A DNA stretch of 27,488 bases. Source: JBEBGV01 sp040081265. Lineage in GTDB: Bacteria > Acidobacteriota > Vicinamibacteria > Vicinamibacterales > UBA2999. The stretch is taken from NCBI GenBank assembly GCA_040081265.1, contig JBEBGV010000062.1, positions 1-27,488 on the forward strand, read 5' to 3'. Position 1 is the first letter of the stretch. Each line of letters begins with the position of its first letter. Of this stretch, positions 7,853 through 14,389 are shown piece after piece. The notes under the pieces are model-generated. The model was not told where the DNA came from. It did not search any database and saw only the letters and a program-made list of their open reading frames with translations. A program made the translations under genes and the position numbers.

Positions 7853-9672
7853 CCGCCCTTGACCCCGCCCGCATCCGGGTGATTCTCGCCACCGACTGCG
7901 GCAGTACCACTACCAAGGCGATCCTCATCCAGGTCGTGGATGGCGTCTACCGGCAGACCCACCGTGGCGAAGCGCCGACCACTGTCGAGGCGCCGTTTGC
8001 CGATGTGACGGTCGGCGTCGTCAACGCCATCACCGAGGTACAGGAGCTGTCGGGTCGCCGATTCATCGACGACCAGGGCCGCATCATTCGACCGGCGACC
8101 AACGACGAGGGTTGCGACATCTACATCTCGACGTCCAGCGCCGGCGGTGGACTGCAGATGATGGTGGCCGGCGTCGTGCGGGAGATGACGGCCGAGAGCG
8201 CCAAACGCGCGGCGCTTGGGGCAGGAGCGATCGTCATGGACGTCATTGCGTCCAACGACAAGCGGAAGCCCCACGAGCAGATTCAGCGCATCCGCGAGCT
8301 GCGGCCGGACATCATCCTGATTTCTGGAGGCGTGGACGGCGGCACGACGACGCACGTGGTGCAGATTGCCGAACTGATTGCCCCGGCGAAGCCGCGGCCC
8401 CGCTTTGGCATCACCTACACGCTGCCGATCATCTACGCGGGCAACAAGGACGCGGCGCCACTGGTGAAGAAGGCGCTCGGCGACGGCTACGCCCTGTCGA
8501 TTGTCGACAACCTGCGTCCTGTGCTCGAACGCGAGAATCTCGGCCCTGCCCGCGACGCCATTCACGACCTGTTCCTCGAGCACGTGATGGCCCACGCTCC
8601 GGGTTACGACAAGCTGATCGAGTGGACCGACGCGCCGATCATGCCAACCCCCGGCGCCGTCGGCGACATCCTCCAGGCGATCGCCAGGCGCGACGGCATC
8701 AATGTCGTTGGCGTTGACATCGGCGGCGCCACGACCGACGTGTTCAGTGTGTTCGATGGCACCTTCAACCGCACGGTGAGCGCCAACCTCGGCATGAGCT
8801 ATTCCATTGCCAATGTGTTTGCCGAGACCGGCATGACCAATGTGCTCCGCTGGGTGCACATGGACATGGAGGCGCGCGAGCTCAGGAACCGGGTCAAGAA
8901 CAAGATGATCCGCCCGACGACGATCCCGCAGACGCTGGAGGCGCTCGTGTTCGAGCAGGCCGTCGCGCGGGAGGCGCTTCGTCTGGCCTATGTCCAGCAC
9001 AAGGCGTTTGCCACGACGCTCAAAGGCGTCCAGCAGCAGCGAACAGTGGGGGACACCTTCCGGCAGGAGACCGCGGGTCAGACCATTGTCGACAACATGA
9101 AGCTCGACCTGCTGGTCGCGTCGGGTGGTGTCCTGTCGCACGCACCGCGCATGGCGCAGACGGCGATGATGCTGATCGACGCGTTCGAGCCCGAAGGATT
9201 CACGACGCTCGGCAAGGACTCGATCTTCATGATGCCGCACCTGGGCGTGCTGGCGCAGGTACACCCGAAGGCCTCTCTGGAGGTCTTCGAGCGCGACTGC
9301 CTTGTCTATCTCGGTACGTGCGTCGCTGCCAGGGGGCAAGGGAAGGCGGGCAAGCCCTGTTTCCGGTACACCATGCGCACCAAGGCAGGTGAGCAGTCGG
9401 GTGCCGTGAACGTCGGCGACCTGCAGCTGCTGCCGCTGGCCGATGGCGAGATGGCGACGCTGAGCGTCCAGCCTGAGAAGGGCTTCGACTGCGGCGCAGG
9501 CTCCGGGAAGCCGGTTGAGCGAGAGGTGCGCGGCGGCAGCGTCGGCGTGATTCTGGATGCACGCGGACGGCCGTTGGTATTGCCCGAGGACCGAGCGGCC
9601 GCGAGCGCGATGATGGCGCGCTGGGTGGACGCACTGGGCCTCTACGGTACGGCCGGGGCGGTCGCGTCATGA
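7849..9672 (+). CDS. MutL/GlmL-family ASKHA ATPase (glutamate mutase L-like)
   Basis: This 607-residue protein has the two-lobed actin/hsp70-like ATPase fold. Phosphate-1 motif TDCGSTTTK is at about 15-23, phosphate-2 motif VGVDIGGATTD at 287-297, a further ISGGVDGGTTTH stretch at about 160, and an adenosine-type motif LLVASGGVLSHAP at about 420-433. It matches the MutL/GlmL family, named after the protein encoded between the glutamate mutase subunits of clostridia and thought to maintain that B12 enzyme. Length suits the family. No mutS or mutE homologue is beside it; six unknown genes are, so the local role is probably different. It overlaps its upstream neighbour by 4 bp (GTGA) and its downstream neighbour by 4 bp (ATGA). 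Family call is strong; the function stated for clostridia should not be transferred. Confidence 0.85.
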   Translation: MTALDPARIRVILATDCGSTTTKAILIQVVDGVYRQTHRGEAPTTVEAPFADVTVGVVNAITEVQELSGRRFIDDQGRIIRPATNDEGCDIYISTSSAGGGLQMMVAGVVREMTAESAKRAALGAGAIVMDVIASNDKRKPHEQIQRIRELRPDIILISGGVDGGTTTHVVQIAELIAPAKPRPRFGITYTLPIIYAGNKDAAPLVKKALGDGYALSIVDNLRPVLERENLGPARDAIHDLFLEHVMAHAPGYDKLIEWTDAPIMPTPGAVGDILQAIARRDGINVVGVDIGGATTDVFSVFDGTFNRTVSANLGMSYSIANVFAETGMTNVLRWVHMDMEARELRNRVKNKMIRPTTIPQTLEALVFEQAVAREALRLAYVQHKAFATTLKGVQQQRTVGDTFRQETAGQTIVDNMKLDLLVASGGVLSHAPRMAQTAMMLIDAFEPEGFTTLGKDSIFMMPHLGVLAQVHPKASLEVFERDCLVYLGTCVAARGQGKAGKPCFRYTMRTKAGEQSGAVNVGDLQLLPLADGEMATLSVQPEKGFDCGAGSGKPVEREVRGGSVGVILDARGRPLVLPEDRAAASAMMARWVDALGLYGTAGAVAS

Positions 9673-10802
9673 GCACGACGGCGACGGCCTACGCTCCGGG
9701 CCTGACGGTCACGCCTCACACACGCTACCGCGTCCGTCGCGTGCTTCCGATTCCTGGCGAGGTGCGGGTGTCTGTGGGTGACCACGCTGGCGCGCGTGAC
9801 GTCGTTGCGCAGACGTTCATCCCGGGCGACATCCTGCCGCTCAACCTGGCCAAGCTCCTGTCGCTGCAGCCGGGCGACGTCCCTGGCTGCATGCTGAAGA
9901 AGGAAGGCGAGACGCTCGTGGCTGGCGACGTGCTGGCGAGGACCAAAGGCATCTTCGGCCGGTTCAAGCAGGACTACGTCTCGACGGTTGGCGGCACGAT
10001 CGAGTCCATCTCAGGAGTGACGGGTCAGGTCATTATCCGAGGCGCCCCGGTGCCTGTCGAGGTCAAGGCGTACCTCGCGGGCCGTGTGGAAGAAGTGCTC
10101 CCGCACGAGGGGTGCGTCATCGAATCGTCGGTGGCGCTGATTCAGGGCATCTTCGGGGTTGGCGGGGAAGCGTTCGGCCGCTTGATGCTGGCCTGCCAGG
10201 CGCACGACCAGGAACTGAGCGCCAGCCAGATCACGGCCGACATGACCGGCGCGGTGATCGTCGGCGGAGCGCGGATGACGCTGGAAGCCATCGAGCGCGC
10301 GCGCGCGGTCGGTGCGGTCGCCATTGTCTCCGGCGGCCTCGACGATGCCGACCTCGAGGCGTTCCTGGGCTACAACCTGGGCGTCGCAATCACGGGTTCA
10401 GAGAAGCTGGGTATCACCGTCGTGATCACGGAGGGCTTCGGTGAAATTGCGATGGCGCGGCGGACGTTTTCGTTGCTCGCCTCGCATCAGGGTGCAGACG
10501 TGGCGGTGAACGGGACGACGCAGATTCGAGCTGGCGTCATTCGACCCGAGATTGTCATCCCGCTTGGAGCCGACGCTGGCGCGGCACCGTCGTCGCGTCA
10601 GCGCGGGTCGGTGCTGCGAGTGGGTGCACCGGTGCGCATCATCCGCGATCCGTACTTCGGCGTGCTCGCCACCGTGCGGGCGCTGCCCCCCGAGCCGCAG
10701 GTACTCGGTTCAGGGTCACGCGCCCGTGTTGTGGAGGTCACGTTCGAGTCTGGTGAAGGTGTTATCATCCCGCGGGCAAACGTTGAGGTCATCGAAGAAT
10801 AG
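9669..10802 (+). CDS. KOW-ended protein of unknown function in the MutL-like operon
   Basis: This is a 377-residue soluble protein. The first 150 residues contain short beta-rich stretches such as GEVRVSVGDHAG, ETLVAGDVLARTKGIFG and VSTVGGTIESISG, which read like barrel-sandwich (lipoyl or RnfC-like) folds. The middle has an alpha/beta stretch with VIVGGARMTLEAIERA and AIVSGGLDDADLEAFLGY. The last 63 residues (about 315-377) look like a KOW/SH3 domain: GAPVRIIRDPYFGVLATV and ending VIIPRANVEVIEE, the pattern seen at the end of NusG- and ribosome-type KOW proteins. I know no named family for the whole. The ATG overlaps the MutL-like stop by 4 bp; the 3' end overlaps the next gene by about 20 bp. 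No signal peptide or membrane segment is seen. A cytoplasmic partner of the ATPase is a reasonable inference. Confidence 0.78.
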   Translation: MSTTATAYAPGLTVTPHTRYRVRRVLPIPGEVRVSVGDHAGARDVVAQTFIPGDILPLNLAKLLSLQPGDVPGCMLKKEGETLVAGDVLARTKGIFGRFKQDYVSTVGGTIESISGVTGQVIIRGAPVPVEVKAYLAGRVEEVLPHEGCVIESSVALIQGIFGVGGEAFGRLMLACQAHDQELSASQITADMTGAVIVGGARMTLEAIERARAVGAVAIVSGGLDDADLEAFLGYNLGVAITGSEKLGITVVITEGFGEIAMARRTFSLLASHQGADVAVNGTTQIRAGVIRPEIVIPLGADAGAAPSSRQRGSVLRVGAPVRIIRDPYFGVLATVRALPPEPQVLGSGSRARVVEVTFESGEGVIIPRANVEVIEE

Positions 10803-11700
10803 CCTCCGGCGTCGCGTTCGCGCGGCAGGCATCGGCGCGACGTCCATCCTGGTGTCCGCCCTGCCGGCGGCAGCGCAGACCGCCGACGCTTCCACCGCCT
10901 GGTTCGACTGGAGCCGGATCTACTTCCTTTTCGTGCTCGTCGTGCTGTGTGGCGCCGTGCTGGCCTTCATCGTGCTCGCGCGCCGCGGCATGCCGATGAA
11001 GGTGCGGCAGATCGCCGGCCTGGCCAGTGTCGAGGACGCCGTCGGCCGCGCCACCGAGATGGGTCGGCCGTGCCTGTTCGTGCCTGGCATCCTCGACATG
11101 AACGACATCCAGACCATCGCGGCCGTCACCATTCTCGAACGTGTCGGCAAGACGGTTGCCGAGTACGATGCGAGGATCGAGGTGCCGACGTCGAAAGCGC
11201 TGGTCATGCTCGCGGCGCGCGAGGCGCTCCAGTCCGCCTACGCGTCGGCTGGCCGGCCGGAGAACTTTTCGGCCGACGATGTCTACTACGTGACCGAAGA
11301 GCAGTTCGCCTACGTTGGCCACCTGCAGGGCGTAATGGCTCGGGAACGTCCGGCTGCCTGCTTCTACTTCGGCGGATTCTTCGCCGAATCGCTCATCCTC
11401 GCCGAGACGGGCAACGGCATCGGCGCGATTCAGATTGCCGGCACGGCGCAGCCGCAACAGTTGCCGTTTTTCGTCGCCGCCTGTGACTACACGCTCATCG
11501 GCGAGGAATTTTTCGCCGCCTCCGCCTACTTGTCTGGGGAACCCGATCAGCTTGGCACGCTCAAGGGTCAGGATGTCGGCAAGCTGATTGTCGCCGCCGG
11601 GATCGTCATCGGTGCGGTGGCGGCAACGCTTGCCGAACTCACCGGGTCGGACGCGCTGCGCGGCTTCGTGACGTTCCTGACCGAACGCGTCATGTCGTGA
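10783..11700 (+). CDS. Exported membrane protein of unknown function (operon gene 4)
   Basis: From TTG 10783 this is a 305-residue protein. It starts with a basic stretch (LRRRVRA) and a hydrophobic run ending ALPAAAQTADA, a convincing signal peptide with an AxA cleavage site. A membrane segment follows within WSRIYFLFVLVVLCGAVLAF, then an alpha/beta domain (PCLFVPGILDMNDIQTIAAV, VPTSKALVMLAAREALQSAY, FYFGGFFAESLILAE), then a hydrophobic stretch LIVAAGIVIGAVAATLAEL near the end. The frame stays open far upstream, but that part is antisense-like sequence inside the previous gene. TTG 10783 is the best fit to a signal peptide; GTG 10759 is possible. It overlaps the KOW gene by 20 bp. I do not recognise a characterised family. 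A membrane-fixed subunit of the operon's complex is the natural inference. Confidence 0.7.
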   Translation: MRSSKNSLRRRVRAAGIGATSILVSALPAAAQTADASTAWFDWSRIYFLFVLVVLCGAVLAFIVLARRGMPMKVRQIAGLASVEDAVGRATEMGRPCLFVPGILDMNDIQTIAAVTILERVGKTVAEYDARIEVPTSKALVMLAAREALQSAYASAGRPENFSADDVYYVTEEQFAYVGHLQGVMARERPAACFYFGGFFAESLILAETGNGIGAIQIAGTAQPQQLPFFVAACDYTLIGEEFFAASAYLSGEPDQLGTLKGQDVGKLIVAAGIVIGAVAATLAELTGSDALRGFVTFLTERVMS

Positions 11701-11709
11701 AGTGACGTT

Positions 11710-12423
11710 GTGAAACGCACGGTCCCTCTCCTCATCGCGTCGGCAACCGGGTTCATCCTGATCGTGGCTTACTTCGTTCCGCCGATACAGGCGTGGTCGG
11801 AGCAGGTGTCGGTCTGGTTCAACATCCTGGCGGCGGTGGCGTTCATCCTGGGCGGCGCGAACCTGCTGGGGAACCACCTGAAGCACATCTCCGATCGCGC
11901 GCGCGGCTGGGGGTATTCGGTCGTGCTGATCGTCTCGTTCCTGGCGACGCTCGTCGCCGGTCTCGGCAAAATCGGGGTCAATCCCTCGGCGGACTTCCCT
12001 GACTTTGCCTGGTCCGGCACCTACCGTCAGATCGGGAGCCCCTTCTGGTTCTTCTATGAGTACGCGTTCACGCCGCTGACCGCGACCATCTTCGCCATCC
12101 TCGCCTTCTTCATCGCCTCGGCCGCATTCCGCGCGTTCCGGGCCAAGAACATTGAAGCGGGGCTGCTGCTGGGCACCGCGTTCATCGTGCTCCTTGGGCG
12201 GACCTTCGCCGGCGTGGCACTCACCAGCTGGATCGATCCAGCGGTGTGGTCAGGCTTCCAGTACTTCACCGGCCTGCGGATTGAGAACCTGACCGTCTAC
12301 ATCATGGCGGTGTTCAATACGGTGGGGAACCGGGCGATCATGATCGGCATCGCGCTCGGCATCGTCTCGACCTCGCTCAAAATTCTGCTCGGGCTTGACC
12401 GATCGTATCTGGGGAAGGACTGA
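11710..12423 (+). CDS. Multi-spanning membrane protein of unknown function (operon gene 5)
   Basis: This 237-residue integral membrane protein has about six hydrophobic segments, near residues 4-24, 35-54, 67-86, 110-140, 147-170 and 195-228. Loops are short, apart from a roughly 20-residue loop (GVNPSADFPDFAWSGTYRQI) between the third and fourth. No transporter or enzyme motif is recognised. It starts at GTG 11710, 9 bp after the previous stop, and its stop shares one base with the next start (TGATG). Charged residues cluster at loop ends (NHLKHISDRARGW), as expected for a cytoplasmic loop. It is probably part of a complex with the two membrane proteins that follow, on the basis of tight coupling only. 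Confidence 0.78.
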   Translation: MKRTVPLLIASATGFILIVAYFVPPIQAWSEQVSVWFNILAAVAFILGGANLLGNHLKHISDRARGWGYSVVLIVSFLATLVAGLGKIGVNPSADFPDFAWSGTYRQIGSPFWFFYEYAFTPLTATIFAILAFFIASAAFRAFRAKNIEAGLLLGTAFIVLLGRTFAGVALTSWIDPAVWSGFQYFTGLRIENLTVYIMAVFNTVGNRAIMIGIALGIVSTSLKILLGLDRSYLGKD

Positions 12424-13382
12424 TGGGCGCCTTTCTCGTCCAGGAATGGTGGATCGTGCTGATGTTCCTGGCATCGCTCGCGCCGCTCCTGCATCGCCTC
12501 GCGACCGGCGGACTTGTCGCCTCGCTTCGCACGCTCGACCGGCGCTGGATTTTCCTCCTGATGTTCTGGGCCGTGGCGTTTCCGATCTACTACGTCGGCG
12601 TCACCGGGAAGACGCTGCCGGAGGTGCCGGGACTGCTGGCTCAATCGACCTTTGATGAGATCGAACGGCTTGCGCCCGGTGACCCGGTGCTGCTGGCCTT
12701 CGACTACGAACCATCGAGCGCCGGCGAGCTGACGCCGATGGCGACGGCGTTCGTGCGGCATGCGGCGGAGAAGCGCCTGCGGATGTACTTCGTGGCGCTC
12801 TGGCCCCTTGGCGCGCAGATGATCGACGATGTGATCGAGCGCGTGCTGACGCCGGACTTTCCCCAGCTGCAGTACGGGCGTGACTTCGTGAATCTGGGCT
12901 ACAAGTCCGGCCAGGAGGCGGTGATCAAGGTGATCGTCACCAACCTCCGCGAGCTCTACACGACCGACGTGCGGGGCACCGCCGTGCAGAACATCCCGAT
13001 GATGGAGGGCATTGCCAGCGTTCAGCAGATGAAGCTGATCATCGACGTGTCAGCCGGAACGCCGGGCACCAAGGAGTGGGTGCAGTATGCGGTGACTCCC
13101 TACCCGTCGTTGCGCATCGTGGCCGGCGTGACCGGTGTGAGCGCGCCGCTCTACTACCCGTACATCCCGCGACAGCTGCACGGCCTGCTGGGTGCCATCA
13201 AGGGCGCGGCCGAGTATGAGCAGCTCGTGCTCACGCGCTATGGTGGAGAGAATCCCAATCCCAAGTACACCGAGGGGCTGCGCCGCATGGGACCGCAGCT
13301 GGTTGCGCACCTGTTGATCATCGGGCTGATTGTGGTCGCCAACATCCTGTACTTCACCGATCCCTCGAGGGCGCGGCGGTGA
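12423..13382 (+). CDS. Membrane-anchored protein of unknown function with a soluble domain (operon gene 6)
   Basis: This is a 319-residue protein with two N-terminal membrane segments (about 8-28 and 40-61), a soluble domain of some 220 residues, and a C-terminal membrane segment (PQLVAHLLIIGLIVVANIL, about 290-310). The soluble part contains alpha/beta stretches such as DPVLLAFDYEPSSAGELTPM and LRMYFVALWPLGAQMIDDV, a surface with YGRDFVNLGYKSGQEAVIKV, and PLYYPYIPRQLHGLLGAIKG near the end. I recognise no family. The start codon overlaps the previous stop by one base, and the stop overlaps the next start by 4 bp. Which side of the membrane the soluble domain faces is not clear; an even number of segments before it would put both termini of that domain on the side of the N-terminus. 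Confidence 0.78.
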   Translation: MGAFLVQEWWIVLMFLASLAPLLHRLATGGLVASLRTLDRRWIFLLMFWAVAFPIYYVGVTGKTLPEVPGLLAQSTFDEIERLAPGDPVLLAFDYEPSSAGELTPMATAFVRHAAEKRLRMYFVALWPLGAQMIDDVIERVLTPDFPQLQYGRDFVNLGYKSGQEAVIKVIVTNLRELYTTDVRGTAVQNIPMMEGIASVQQMKLIIDVSAGTPGTKEWVQYAVTPYPSLRIVAGVTGVSAPLYYPYIPRQLHGLLGAIKGAAEYEQLVLTRYGGENPNPKYTEGLRRMGPQLVAHLLIIGLIVVANILYFTDPSRARR

Positions 13383-14338
13383 TCGCGGGCATGAAGCGCG
13401 AGACGCTCATCTGGACCATCGTCATGGTTCTGGGTGCGGCCGGGCTGCTCGGCCGTGCGTTCTTCTCCGAGCAGGGCATGGGCCGCGAGTACGTGCGCGC
13501 GGTCCCGGTCGCCAATGGGCAGTGGACGCAGTACGACGGTGCGACCTACACGGACTACCTCCGTGCCGAACAGGCGCAGCCCGGTCAGACCGTGGTGCAA
13601 CTGAGTCTGCCGCGTACCGTGGGCCTGTGGCTGGCAGCCTTCTTCACGCTCGCCGTGTTCAGCTTCCTCTGGGGCGACAATCCGTTCTACCGAATCGCGG
13701 AGCATGTGTTTGTCGGCGTCTCCGCCGCGTACTGGATGGTGGTGGCGTTCTGGGACGTGATCGTGCCGAACTTGATCGGCAAGATCTGGCCGGGCGTGGT
13801 GCAGGCATGGGCGCTCCCCGGTCTCGCCGGGCCGGAGGCCGAACGGAACCTGGTCTACGTCGTTCCGCTCGTGCTGGGACTCATGCTCCTGTGGCGTCTC
13901 ATGCCGGCGGGGGGATGGATTGCCCGCTGGCCCCTGGCCGTGGTCGTTGGCACCACGGCCGGACTGCGGCTCATCGGTTTTCTCCAGGGCGACTTCCTGG
14001 CGCAGATCCGCAACACCATCCTGCCGCTCGTCGTGTTCACGGGTGGCGCCTTCGACTTCTGGGGCTCAGTCAGCAACACCATCATCGTGGTGGGGGTGTT
14101 GTGCTGTCTGACCTACTTCTTCTTCTCGTTCGAACACAAAGGGATCGTGGGCGGGGTCGCGCACGTCGGCATCTGGATGCTGATGATTACCTTCGGTGCG
14201 GCATTCGGCTACACCGTGATGGGACGAATTGCCCTTCTCGGCGCCCGTCTTGAGTTCCTGCTCGACAACTGGCTCTGGCTGATTGACCCGACGGGCAGGC
14301 GCGTCGTCGCCACGATGTTGTTCGGGTTGATCGGGTGA
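13379..14338 (+). CDS. Multi-spanning membrane protein of unknown function (operon gene 7)
   Basis: This is a 319-residue integral membrane protein. One segment (about 9-28) is followed by a polar loop of about 50 residues (REYVRAVPVANGQWTQYDGA), then about six further segments, including GLWLAAFFTLAVFSFLWG, VYVVPLVLGLMLLWRLM, TIIVVGVLCCLTYFFFSF and GIWMLMITFGAAFGYTVMG. No motif of a named transporter is visible. The GTG at 13379 overlaps the previous stop (GTGA); ATG at 13391 is a possible alternative start. It is the last gene of the operon: a palindrome follows 5 bp after its stop, and the next gene converges from the other strand. It is likely a core membrane subunit of the putative complex, by context only. 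Confidence 0.78.
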   Translation: MIAGMKRETLIWTIVMVLGAAGLLGRAFFSEQGMGREYVRAVPVANGQWTQYDGATYTDYLRAEQAQPGQTVVQLSLPRTVGLWLAAFFTLAVFSFLWGDNPFYRIAEHVFVGVSAAYWMVVAFWDVIVPNLIGKIWPGVVQAWALPGLAGPEAERNLVYVVPLVLGLMLLWRLMPAGGWIARWPLAVVVGTTAGLRLIGFLQGDFLAQIRNTILPLVVFTGGAFDFWGSVSNTIIVVGVLCCLTYFFFSFEHKGIVGGVAHVGIWMLMITFGAAFGYTVMGRIALLGARLEFLLDNWLWLIDPTGRRVVATMLFGLIG

Positions 14339-14343
14339 ACGCC

Positions 14344-14368
14344 GCCGGGTCGTTCCGACCCGGCCTAC
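14344..14368. repeat. REP-like palindrome at the end of the seven-gene operon
   Basis: GCCGGGTCG (14344-14352), loop TTC and CGACCCGGC (14356-14364) form a perfect 9-bp GC-rich stem, followed by CTACG. It lies in the short convergent gap between the operon and the amidohydrolase gene, so it could stop transcription from both sides, although no T-run follows. The same stem-TTC-stem-CTACG plan is found at 4229-4253, which argues for a dispersed repeat family rather than a plain terminator. Confidence 0.65.
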
Positions 14369-14389
14369 GTACCGGCAACCAACAACCAG

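Noticed and set aside
7810..9339. A 509-codon open frame on the minus strand across the MutL-like gene.
   Set aside because: It is antisense to a gene with clear ASKHA motifs, its product is His/Arg/Asp-rich with no recognisable domain, and long antisense frames are expected in high-GC coding DNA.
7849..9672. Naming the MutL-like gene as DNA mismatch-repair mutL, or as a glutamate mutase reactivase.
   Set aside because: It has no GHKL mismatch-repair motifs; it has ASKHA motifs. No glutamate mutase subunits are present in the window, so the reactivase role is not supported here.
10552..10782. An upstream extension of operon gene 4 within the KOW gene.
   Set aside because: The extension is Arg/Ser/Cys-rich out-of-frame coding sequence; a signal peptide begins right after TTG 10783.
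10789..11886. A 365-codon minus-strand frame over operon genes 4 and 5.
   Set aside because: It lies opposite coupled membrane-protein genes and is highly charged and repetitive, with no motif; it is a shadow.
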